Shown piece by piece: positions 31,640 through 43,321 of a stretch of DNA of 64,000 nt; positions within the stretch are counted from its first letter, which is position 1, and each line of letters begins with the position of its first letter. The DNA comes from Salvelinus alpinus (taxonomy: Eukaryota; Chordata; Actinopteri; Salmoniformes; Salmonidae). The stretch spans positions 73,570,027 to 73,634,026 of the forward strand of contig NC_092091.1 in NCBI RefSeq assembly GCF_045679555.1, in the 5' to 3' direction. The notes below the pieces were generated by a model. It did not search any database. It was not told the DNA's origin and saw nothing but the letters and a program-made list of their open reading frames with translations. Both the position numbers and the translations under genes were made by a program.

Positions 31640-33785
31640 TGTATAGTCATGCTGAATGGTTAAGTGATGATGGCTAGTAGTTATCATGTTGATGGTTGGA
31701 TACAGTGCTGAATGGTTAAGTGATGATGGCTAGTAGTTATCATGTTGATGGTTGGATACAGTGCTGAATGGTTAAGTGATGATGTCTAGTAGTTATCATG
31801 TTGATGTTGGATACAGTGCTGAATGGTTAAGTGATGATGGCTAGTAGTTATCATGTTGATGGTTGGATACAGTGCTGAATGGTTAAGTGATGATGGCTAG
31901 TAGTTATCATGTTGATGGTTGGATACAGTGCTGAATGGTTAAGTGATGATGTCTAGTAGTTATCATGTTGATTGGTGGATACAGTGCTGAATGGTTAAGT
32001 GATGATGTCTAGTAGTTATCATGTTGATGGTTGGATACGGTGCTGAATGGTTAAGTGATGATGTCTAGTAGTTATCATGTTGATGGTTGGATACAGTGCT
32101 GAATGGTTAAGTGATGATGTCTAGTAGTTATCATGTTGATGGTTGGATACAGTGCTGAATGGTTAAGTGATGATGTCTAGTAGTTATCATATTGATGGTT
32201 GGATACAGTGCTGAATGGTTAAGTGATGATGGCTAGTAGTTATCATGTTGATGGTTGGATACAGTGCTGAATGGTTAAGTGATGATGTCTAGTAGTTATC
32301 ATGTTGATGGTTGGATACAGTGCTGAATGGTTAAGTGATGATGTCTAGTAGTTATCATGTTGATGGTTGGATACAGTGCTGAATGGTTAAGTTATGATGT
32401 CTAGTAGTTATCATGTTGATGGTTGGATACAGTGCTGAATGGTTAAGTGATGATGTCTAGTAGTTATCATGTTGATGGTTGGATACAGTGCTGAATGGTT
32501 AAGTGATGATGTCTAGTAGTTATCATGTTGATGGTTGGATACAGTGCTGAATGGTTAAGTTATGATGTCTAGTAGTTATCATGTTGATGGTTGGATACAG
32601 TGCTGAATGGTTAAGTGATGATGTCTAGTAGTTATCATGTTGATGGTTGGATACAGTGCTGAATGGTTAAGTGATGATGTTTAGTAGTTATCATGTTGAT
32701 GGTTGGATACAGTGCTGAATGGTTAAGTGATGATGTTTAGTAGTTATCATGTTGATGGTTGGATACAGTGCTGAATGGTTAAGTGATGATGTCTAGTAGT
32801 TATCATGTTGATGGTTGGATACAGTGCTGAATGGTTAAGTGATGATGGCTAGTAGTTATCATATTGATGGTTGGATACAGTGCTGAATGGTTAAGTGATG
32901 ATGGCTAGTAGTTATCATATTGATGGTTGGATACAGTGCTGAATGGTTAAGTGATGATTTCTAGTAGTTATCATGTTGATGGTTGGATACAGTGCTGAAT
33001 GGTTAAGTGATGATGTCTAGTAGTTATCATGTTGATGGTTGGATACAGTGCTGAATGGTTAAGTGATGATGTCTAGTAGTTATCATGTTGATGGTTGGAT
33101 ACAGTGCTGAATGGTTAAGTTATGATGTCTAGTAGTTATCATGTTGTTGGTTGGATACAGTGCTGAATGGTTAAGTGATGATGTCTAGTAGTTATCATGT
33201 TGATGGTTGGATACAGTGCTGAATGGTTAAGTGATGATGGCTAGTAGTTATCATGTTGATGGTTGGATACAGTGCTGAATGGTTAAGTTATGATGTCTAG
33301 TAGTTATCATGCTGATGGTTGGATACAGTGCTGAATGGTTAAGTGATGATGTCTAGTAGTTATCATGTTGTTGGTTGGATACAGTGCTGAATGGTTAAGT
33401 GATAATGTCTAGTAGTTATCATATTGATGGTTGGATACAGTGCTGAATGGTTAAGTGAAGATTTCTAGTAGTTATCATGTTGATGGTTGGATACAGTGCT
33501 GAATGGTTAAGTGATGATGTCTAGTAGTTATCATGTTGATGGTTGGATACAGTGCTGAATGGTTAAGTGATGATGTCTAGTAGTTATCATGTTGATGGTT
33601 GGATACAGTGCTGAATGGTTAAGTTATGATGTCTAGTAGTTATCATGTTGTTGGTTGGATACAGTGCTGAATGGTTAAGTGATGATGTCTAGTAGTTATC
33701 ATGTTGATGGTTGGATACAGTGCTGAATGGTTAAGTGATGATGTTTAGTAGTTATCATGTTGATGGTTGGATACAGTGCTGAAAT
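31640..33785. repeat. 56-bp minisatellite, about 38 copies (unit B)
   Basis: Same unit as 543-800, with interspersed variants (GTCTAG, GGCTAG or TTCTAG). It ends at the same junction (ACAGTGCTGAAATGTAAGTG) as the unit A array. Confidence 0.95.
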
Positions 33786-34584
33786 GTAAGTGATAATTCC
33801 ACCTAGTGGTTAAAGTGAGATATCAACTCACCACAGAGGTAAAATCGTGGTATTACAGACTTGCCAATGGCTCTTTCTCAATGAATCCATTCTCCTCGCA
33901 TCCTTCCTCCTCTGCTCCTCAAAACACATTGGATAATATAGTCCAAGAGGAGTGACCTTGGACTTTCTCCTCTAATAGTGTTGTGAAGGAGGAGAGGAGA
34001 TAGGAGGAGAGGAGACAGGAGGAGAGAAATCTAGGAAAGACTAATTGAGATAGAGCCTTAGTGTCAGAGAGAGACATAGAGAAAGAAGAAAATTAAGAGA
34101 ATAAAAACTAAAAAACTAAAACATTGAATTGTTTTAGATTTAGAGGATAGTATGTAGACATGCAATCAGTAAAATGCTTATATTAATAGTTTTTATTAGT
34201 ATGTAAGTCGCTCTGGATGAGGGCTTCTGTTAAATGACAAAAATGTACATTTAATGTAATTTGCCATAGGCTTATGCTTGTTTTTTTATTTATATCTAGA
34301 TTTTTTTTTTGCATATTAAATTATTTGCATAAATGGTTTTTATCACAACAACAAAGTAAAGTAATAAAGGAACAATGTCCTCTAACCAGCTTTCTGATGG
34401 AATGTGATTATTGGGATTGTGTGGGATTATTAAAAAGTATCGTTTGCAGTTGGACACACACAGAAAGCAGAACAGTACTGAGAGGGCACGCCTGAATGAA
34501 TGCATGAGCACACACACAAGTCTGAAGTTCCCCTTTTACAACCTCTGAGAAAGATGCAAACATCGATTCATAGATCATATTAGT
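33786..34584. other. Non-coding stretch, no gene seen
   Basis: Matches 781-1575 in unit A with small indels. It includes the LINE/SINE tail remnant at about 34195-34262. Confidence 0.5.
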
Positions 34585-34905
34585 TTATAACGGAGGAAAC
34601 ATTCTTGTTCATGAGTCTCAGCTTTCAATATAGTAGTTATAATAGTTTATAACGGAGGAAACCATCGTGTTCTTTAGAGAGTCTCAGCTTTCAATAGAGT
34701 GGTTATAATAGTTTATAATGTAGGAAACCATCGTGTTCTTTAGAGTCTCAGCTTCAATAGAGTGGTTATAATAGTTTATAATGTAGGAAACCATCATGTT
34801 CTTTAGAGTCTCAGCTTCAATAGAGTGGTTATAATAGTTTATAATGTAGGAAACCATCGTGTTCTTTAGAGAGTCTCAGCTTTCAATATAGTAGTTATAA
34901 TAGTT
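34585..34905. repeat. 66-bp tandem repeat, 4-5 copies (unit B)
   Basis: Units contain TTTATAATGTAGGAAACCAT and GTCTCAGCTT. Unit A has two copies. Confidence 0.85.
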
Positions 34906-35231
34906 GATAGTTGTTTTTGTGAGAAGACTGATTTTTGAGACGTATCATGGTCTGAAAAACACCCCTCTAACTCTGCCACGTTTCACCAGAGATGTGGAAG
35001 TGTGATATCGGCGGATGAGATGGATTGAGACGCAGCCCATTCAAAAAAACACAGATCTCTAGTTAAAACAATCAGATTTTGATGGGGATTTCTTAATTAT
35101 GTTAATTAGATTTTGGCGGGGCATGACCATTGTAGTCAAAGGGTTAAGTAATGAAGGAACAATGTCCTAGCAGGTCTAACAGCTTCCTGCTTAAATGTGA
35201 TTGGATCATTAAAACAGTGTGACCTGCAGTT

Positions 35232-35894
<663 letters not shown>

Positions 35895-36710
35895 TCTACT
35901 ACGTACCCACACACTCATCATGGTGTCTATCTGCTATGTGTCTCTTCCTGGAGGTTGCTGTCTACTACATACCCACACACTCATCATGGTGTCTATCTGC
36001 TGTTGTGTCTCTTCCTGGAGGTTGCTGTCTGCTACATACCCACACACTCATCATGGTGTCTATCTGCTGTTGTGTCTCTTCCTGGAGGTTGCTGTCTGCT
36101 ACATACCCACACACTCATCATGGTGTCTATCTACTGTTGTGTCTCTTCCTGGAGGTTGCTGTCTGCTACATATCCACACACTCATCATGGTGTCTATCTG
36201 CTGTTGTGTCTCTTCCTGGAGGTTGCTGTCTGCTACATATCCACACACTCATCATGGTGTCTATCTGCTGTTGTGTCTCTTCCTGGAGGTTGCTGTCTGC
36301 TACATACCCACACACTCATCATGGTGTCTATCTACTGTTGTGTCTCTTCCTGGAGGTTGCTGTCTGCTACATATCCACACACTCATCATGGTGTCTATCT
36401 GCTGTTGTGTCTCTTCCTGGAGGTTGCTGTCTGCTACATACCCACACACTCATCATGGTGTCTATCTGCTGTTGTGTCTCTTCCTGGAGGTTGCTGTCTA
36501 CTACATACCCACACACTCATCATGGTGTCTATCTGCTGTTGTGTCTCTTCCTGGAGGTTGCTGTCTGCTACATATCCACACACTCATCATGGTGTCTATC
36601 TGCTGTTGTGTCTCTTCCTGGAGGTTGCTGTCTGCTACATATCCACACACTCATCATGGTGTCTATCTGCTGTTGTGTCTCTTCCTGGAGGTTGCTGTCT
36701 GCTCAAACCA
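35895..36710. repeat. 67-bp minisatellite, about 12 copies (unit B)
   Basis: The unit contains CACACACTCATCATGGTGTC, TATCTGCTGTTGTGTCTCTT and CCTGGAGGTTGCTGTCTGC. The period is 3n+1 and the unit has no stop in any plus-strand frame, so all three plus frames are open for about 280-300 codons. Unit A has one copy only, so these are not conserved proteins. Confidence 0.95.
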
Positions 36711-36949
36711 CTGGTTAAGGTGTGAAGTCCTCCCTACACATGTAACACTGTACGTTCTCAGACACAACAGACTGTTAAACTAAAGCAGCTGTTTAACAGG
36801 ATATAAAACATAATATACTGTCTGTTCTACTGTGTAGATACATAAAGTACCACAGTATATTTACATAATTTACCAAAGTATATTTTAAGGTAGTAATTAG
36901 AATTAGCCTTTATATGGAGCAGTCTGAGGAGATTTATGCTAATGTAGAT

Positions 36950-38050
36950 TTTGCCAGAATAACAACCTATCCCTCAACGTAGCCAAGACTAAGGAGATGA
37001 TTGTGGACTACAGGACAAGGAAGACTAAGCACGCCCCCATTCTCATCGACGGGGCTGTAGTGGAGCAGGTTGAGAGCTTCAAGTTCCTCGGTGTCCACAT
37101 CAACAACAAACTAGAATGGTCCAAACACACCAAGACAGTCGTGAAGAGGGCACAACAAAACCTATTCCCCCCAAGGAAACTAAAAAGATTTGGCATGGGT
37201 CCTGAGGTCCTCAAAAGGTTCTACAGCTGCAACATCGAGAGCATCCTGACTGGTTGCATCACTGCCTGGTACGGCAATTGCTCGGCCTCTGACCGCAAGG
37301 CACTACAAAGGGTAGTGCGTACGGCCCAGTACATCACTGGGGCTAAGCTGCCTGCCTTCCAGGACCTCTACACCCGGCGGTGTCAGAGGAAGGCCCTAAA
37401 AATTGTCAAAGTCCCCAGCCACCCCAGTCATAGACTGTTCTCTCTACTACCGCATGGCAAGCGGTACCGGAGTGCCAAGTCTAGGACAAAAAGGCTTCTC
37501 AACAGTTTTTACCCACAAGCCATAAGATTCCTGAACAGGTAACCAAACGGTTACCCGGACTATTTGCATTGTGTCCCCCCCCAACCCTCTTTTTACGCTG
37601 CTGCTACTCTCTGTTTATCACATATGCATAGTCACTTGTACTATACATTCATGTACATACTACCTCAATTGGGCCGACCAACCAGTGCTCCCGGACATTG
37701 GCTAACCGGGGTATCTGCATTGTGTTCCGCCACCCACCAATCCTGACAACCCCTCTTTTACGCTACTGCTACTCTCTGTTCATCATATAGTCACTTTAAC
37801 CATATCTACATGTACATACTACCTCAATCAGCCTGATTAACCGGTGTCTGTATGTAGCCTCGCTACATTTATAGCCTCGCTACTGTATATAGCCTGTCTT
37901 TTTACTGTTGTTTTATTTCTTTACTTACCTATTGTTCACCTAACACCTTTTTTGCACTATTGGTTAGAGCCTGTAAGTAAGCATTTCACTGTAAGTTCTA
38001 CAGCGGTTGTATTCGGCGCACGTGACAAATACACTTTGATTTGATTTGAG
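36950..38050 (+). mobile_element. CR1/L2-type LINE, 3' fragment (unit B)
   Basis: Twin of 2780-3885, ending in TTTGATTTGATTTG. Confidence 0.8.
36997..37542 (+). CDS. LINE reverse-transcriptase C-terminus, open
   Basis: 181 codons, open to the TAA at 37540-37542. It carries ILIDGAVVEQVESFKFLGVH, CITAWYGNCSASDRKALQR and HPSHRLFSLLPHGKRYRSAK, the conserved thumb/C-terminal region of CR1/L2-like reverse transcriptases. The start is only the first Met in a 5'-truncated fragment. It lacks the palm domain with the catalytic aspartates and the endonuclease, so it is a retroelement relic. The unit A copy has a Trp-to-stop change. Confidence 0.8.
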   Translation: MIVDYRTRKTKHAPILIDGAVVEQVESFKFLGVHINNKLEWSKHTKTVVKRAQQNLFPPRKLKRFGMGPEVLKRFYSCNIESILTGCITAWYGNCSASDRKALQRVVRTAQYITGAKLPAFQDLYTRRCQRKALKIVKVPSHPSHRLFSLLPHGKRYRSAKSRTKRLLNSFYPQAIRFLNR

Positions 38051-39345
38051 GAAAAGCTGTGGACAGGATAATGTGAACAGGAACATAGATAAACAACCTG
38101 AATCTCAGAACACTGGTAAATACACCGTAGTCATAGAGACACACACATGGAAGTGTAAACCAATAGTTATTATTCTTCCAATTGCCGCATAAACAATTTA
38201 CCTCATGTTAATGTGATGAGGTTGGCTGATGCCCCATGCTCCAAGGCTTCAAAAGTAAACTGAGTAAAATAAACTGTAACAAACAGATTATTAATATTCA
38301 AAAGCAGAATACAATGTGTCTTCCAAATGAAGGTACCTTACTTCACAAGGAATACTTTTGAAATGACGTACTTATGGAAATGAATACATAAAATGCTAAA
38401 TACTACAGCTCCTAAATGAAAGGTTGTTCCTTTAAGACTAGAAGTTAAATGTTCTGAAATGATGTCTTCTAACTGCAGAAACATACATTATTATGTTCAT
38501 AAAGTCCTACGTAACTCGCAACTGTGTATTTCCAACCTGGTCTCAGAGCATTTCGTATTATACTGTACGTAAATCTGAGACACACCATTTAGTATGACAT
38601 GTTACCTTTCATATGGTATGTGTCAATTTGTGGATAAGCATCATCCAAATTGTTTCATATGTTACGAATTACAATGTGTATGATATGTTACAAATTACAA
38701 TGTGTATGATATGTTACGAATTAGCAAAACGTACAATGTGTTATGAATTTGCTAAACATATAATATGTCCTGAATTCTACTAACATTAGCTAAATGGCTA
38801 ACGTTAGCAAGGCTAGGGGTTAACTGTAACTGGTCACTATATTTCCTGTTAATGTGTGAAGCTGTATCTTTAACAACCACAAGTCCCCGTCAACAGGAAG
38901 AGAGATGGGGTGAGAAAACACCACTTTAAATACAGCTATTCTTCCTCCATTTACAGATGATACAACAGAGATGCTTCATACTTTGGGATTATATGAGGCG
39001 AATTATATTTTACACTTAAGTCAAATTTAGACAGTCATTGATGGCAATGGGAGACTAAATTAAACTTTGAATTAAAGGGTTACTTCAGGATTTTGGCCCT
39101 TTATCTACTTCCCCAGAGACAGATGAGCTTATGGATAACATTTTTATGACTGTATCCAGTATGAAGGAAGTTAGAGGTAGTTTTGTGAGCCAATGCTAAC
39201 TACAGGTAGCCTGATGACTGGAGGTGAATGGCAAGCTAGCAGATACCCAGGAAATCAGCTCCTATTGATTTCATTTTGGAAATCTGTTCTCAAGTATAAT
39301 AGATAGACAACCACCAATGTAAGCAAGGATTGAAAATATTAAGTT
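38051..39345. other. Non-coding stretch with AT-rich interspersed repeat
   Basis: Matches 3980-5237 in unit A; the interspersed repeat is at 38530-38820. No gene seen. Confidence 0.5.
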
Positions 39346-40857
39346 ATCTGACTGTTTTTAACCCTGTAAGTGCTGGTATTAACCATGACATCTGACTGTT
39401 TTTAACCCTGTAGGTACTGGTATTAACCATGATATCTGACTGTTTTTAACCCTGTAGGTACTGGTATTAACCATGATATCTGACTGTTTTTAACCCTGTA
39501 GGTACTGGTATTAACCATGATATCTGACTGTTTTTAACCCTGTAGGTACTGGTATTAACCATGATATCTGACTGTTTTTAACCCTGTAGGTACTGGTATT
39601 AACCATGACATCTGACTGTTTTTAACCCTGTAGGTACTGGTATTAACCATGATATCTGACTGTTTTTAACCCTGTAGGTACTGGTATTAACCATGATATC
39701 TGACTGTTATTAACCCTGTAGGTACTGGTATTAACCATGATATCTGACTGTTTTTAACCCTGTAGGTACTGGTATTAACCATGATATCTGACTGTTATTA
39801 ACCCTGTAGGTACTGGTATTAACCATGATATCTGACTGTTTTTAACCCTGTAGGTTCTGGTATTAAACATGATATCTGACTGTTATTAACCCTGTAGGTA
39901 CTGGTATTAACCATGATATCTGACTGTTATTAACCCTGTAGGTACTGGTATTAACCATGATATCTGACTGTGTTTAACCCTGTAGGTACTGGTATTAACC
40001 ATGATATCTGACTGTTTTTAACCCTGTAGGTACTGGTATTAACCATGATATCTGACTGTTGTTAACCCTGTAGGTACTGGTATTAACCATGATATCTGAC
40101 TGTTTTTAACCCTGTAGGTACTGGTATTAACCATGAAATCTGACTGTTTTTAACCCTGTAGGTACTGGTATTAACCATGATATCTGACTGTTGTTAACCC
40201 TGTAGGTACTGGTATTAACCATGATATCTGACTGTTTTTAACCCTGTAGGTACTGGTATTAACCATGATATCTGACTGTTTTAACCCTGTAGGTACTGGT
40301 ATTAATCATGATATCTGACTGTTTTAAACCCTGTATGTACTGGTATTAACCATGAAATCGGACTGTTGTTAACCCTGTAGGTACTGGTATTAACCATGAT
40401 ATCTGTGTTAGTAACCCTGTAGGTACTGGTATTAACTATGATATCTGACTGTTATTAACCCTGTAGGTGCTGGTATTAACCAGGATATCTGACTGTTTTT
40501 AACCCTGTAGGTACTGGTATTAACCATGATATCTGACTGTTGTTAACCCTGTAGGTACTGGTATTAACCATGATATCTGACTGTTTTTAACCCTGTATGT
40601 ACTGGTATTAACCATGATATCTGACTGTTTTTAACCCTGTAGGTACTGGTATTAACCATGACATCAAACTGTTTTTAACCCTGTAGGTACTGGTATTAAC
40701 CATGATATCTGACTGTTATTAACCCTGTAGGTACTGGTATTAACCATGATATCTGACTGTTGTTAACCCTGTAGGTACTGGTATTAAGCATGATATCTGA
40801 CTGTTTTTAACCCTGTAGGTACTGGTATTAAGCATGATATCTGACTGTTTTTAACCC
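39346..40857 (+). repeat. 44-bp minisatellite, about 34 copies, plus orientation (unit B)
   Basis: Same unit as 5238-8712 and uninterrupted here. Each copy carries CCCTGTAG|GTACTGGTAT on the plus strand. No lectin exon follows. Confidence 0.95.
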
Positions 40858-41148
40858 GAATCCAGATGGTGAGTCACATATATTTAATATAATATCTAAC
40901 AGCCTCAAGATAATTCTGAAATTTCCGTTACTCCCCCTACCTTTCACCTTTCTGCTGATTTGGACCCTCTGTTTACTCCCAAATATAAATCAACATGTTC
41001 AGTAGGTCCAGGACTACAAACATGGGTCATTATAATGTCCATATAATAGATGTGACACAACAAACTGCTCCAAGTGGATATTGAGGGTGGGTAGTCTTAA
41101 CCAGTGAGAATGAGATGGCAACAGTAACCACCGTGTCTCTCCTCTACA
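40858..41148. other. Non-coding stretch, no gene seen
   Basis: Matches 8713-8997 in unit A. Confidence 0.5.
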
Positions 41149-41340
41149 TTTACCTTATAGTCATTTAGCAGATGCTCTTATCCAGAGAGACTTACACAAC
41201 CAATTAGGGTGCCTTGCTCAAGAGCACATCGACAGATTTTTTATGTAGTCGGCTCGCGTTTTAAAGAAGCAGCAAACTTTCGGTTACTGGCCCAACGATC
41301 TTAACTTCTAGGCTACCTGCCGCCCTCTCTCTTAATGAAC
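41149..41340 (+). mobile_element. SINE remnant with LINE-type tail (unit B)
   Basis: Counterpart of 8998-9185, with GTCATTTAGCAGATGCTCTT at the head and GGCTACCTGCCGCC at the end. Confidence 0.65.
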
Positions 41341-41904
41341 CTGATTGTTCAAGGAGGTTTTGAGTGACAGCTGGTTGAATGACTGAAAAGATCCACTACA
41401 CTTCCCTCTTTTTGGACCCATATGGGGGAACAACAATCAAATATGAGCATCTGATATTGTGCTTGTATGTAACTTGACAAAAAATATTGACTGTCAAAGA
41501 TTTTTAAGTAACATCCTTTGATACCCTTTGATATCTCTTCTACACTCATTGATTGGTGATACAGTCAACTCCTATACAGTGTATGTAATGGTTGTTTGGT
41601 ACGGTTGAGAATGTTTTTACCAGGCCTAAATTGAAGCATGTAAATAAATATCTGTAGGATTTATTTGAATTAGAAATTGTGTACGCACAAAGTCAAATGT
41701 ACTAACTTCAAGTTGTATCTGATGATGTGTGAAACATAACTACTGGTCCACAGGAAGCAACAAACAGGAAATGAGTAAGACTTTTATTAATATCATACTA
41801 CAAACAAATACAACAACAGGTTTGTGTCCATGCATGTGTACGTGTACGTGTGTGTGCGTGCTTGTGCGTGCATGTGTGTGTGAGGGTGTGTGTGTGTGGG
41901 TTTG
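41341..41904 (-). other. 3' flank of lectin copy (unit B)
   Basis: Counterpart of 9186-9764. No gene seen. Confidence 0.5.
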
Positions 41905-42068
41905 AGACAGAGAGACTGTGTGTGTGTGAGAGAGAGAGAGATAGAGAGAGACAGAGAGACAGAGAGACAGAGAGACAGAGAGACAGAGAGAGAGAGACAG
42001 AGAGAGAGACAGAGAGAGAGACAGAGAGAGAGACAGAGAGAGAGACAGAGAGAGAGACAGAGAGAGAG
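41905..42068. repeat. GA/GAGAGACA microsatellite (unit B)
   Basis: Counterpart of 9765-9907 with slightly different repeat numbers. Confidence 0.95.
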
Positions 42069-42134
42069 AATGAAGGAGGAAGTTGTGTGCACTGTAGGCT
42101 ACTGTATGTGTTACAGTATGTTGTCATGGTGATG

Positions 42135-42294
42135 TTACAACGCTTTCTCACAAATCCAGTTGAGTTTCCTGTCACATGACAAGTCGTTCCATGCCTCTAG
42201 AGAACTCTGTTCATTACGTATCTCAACACAGTCCTCCTTACCATATTCTGGTTTGCCAGCACCATTATCAGCCTGATGTGGTGTAGACCGGTAC
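42135..42294 (-). pseudogene. C-type lectin final exon (orphan copy, open frame, unit B)
   Basis: Same 160-bp exon as 9973-10132, again open over 53 codons with HQADNG, EDCVEIRNEQ, EAWNDLSC and NWICEKAL. It differs by only a few substitutions. QAD replaces the usual QPD. One 44-bp acceptor unit precedes it. Both copies staying open could be chance (short exon, recent duplication) or could mean the exon is still used by a transcript whose other exons were not found. Confidence 0.8.
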
Positions 42295-42344
42295 CTACAG
42301 GGTTAAAACAGTCAGATATCATGGTTAATACCAGTTGTCCAAAT

Positions 42345-42775
42345 TAGGTGAAGGTTAGGGTTAAGGTAAGGGTCAGTTTTAGGTTTTGTCTATAATCTGT
42401 ATGTCAATGTGATGCTGGTCAGAAAAGTCCCTCATGTTGGGTATAATACCTACTTTTATAAGTGTTTGTCTCCCCCTACTGGCTGTTTTCTACAAGCTCA
42501 GTTTCTTCCTTCTATTACTGTGACCTTGACCCATAGTGATAGATAGAGGACACATCTTTATATCTGTTCAATTATAGTGTCTGTGACAACGTGTGAAGCA
42601 CCACTGAGGCTACAACCCATAGGAAAACCCACCCAGTTAACCATCAATGGCTCTGCAAGTGCCTTACTCTCCAATTTCTAGTTTAACATTTGGTATTCTA
42701 CCAAATCAAAGCAGTCTTCAGACCATCATTAACATATATTATAGAGTTCCTTAAACAGCATTACAGAGAAAGTAC
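42345..42775. other. Single copy of the 330-bp sequence, no gene
   Basis: Counterpart of 10225-10555 and 12096-12425. The 72-bp repeats and piggyBac fragment are absent. Confidence 0.7.
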
Positions 42776-42917
42776 CTACAAAAGGTCTTTCTCACAGATC
42801 CAGTACTCTGGATATGAAAAATGATAGTCCCACTACTCTCCTTGGCCTGATAACCAGTAAGGTACCACCACACAGTTCTGACCTCTGCCACCATTAGAAT
42901 CTCCACTCTACCAATAC
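42776..42917 (-). pseudogene. C-type lectin final exon, broken (unit B)
   Basis: Counterpart of 12565-12706 with the same acceptor ACTGCAG, the same 142-bp length and the same stop soon after the first Tyr-Trp. It keeps WICEKDLL before TAG. Confidence 0.8.
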
Positions 42918-42931
42918 CTGCAGTAAAGTTG

Positions 42932-43302
42932 GACTGTTAGACTGACCACTCTATCAGAACCTAGAGTATGAACAACACATAGTTAGACTGACCTCTCTCT
43001 CAGAACCTAGAGTATGAACCACACTTAGTCACACTGACCTCTCTCTCAGAACCTAGAGTATGAACAACACAGAGTTAGACTGACCATTCTCTCAGAACCT
43101 AGAGTATGAACAACACAGAGTTAGACTGACCTCTCTCTCAGAACCTAGAGTATGAACAACACAGAGTTAGACTGACCTCTCTCTCAGAACCTAGAGTATG
43201 AACAACACAGAGTTAGACTGAACTCTCTCTCAGAACCTAGAGTATGAACAACACAGAGTTAGACTGACCTCTCTCTCAGAACCTAGAGTATGAACAACAA
43301 AG
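42932..43302 (-). repeat. 46-bp minisatellite, about 8 copies (unit B)
   Basis: Same unit and position as 12730-13225. Confidence 0.95.
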
Positions 43303-43321
43303 AAAATCAGTCCAACTACTT

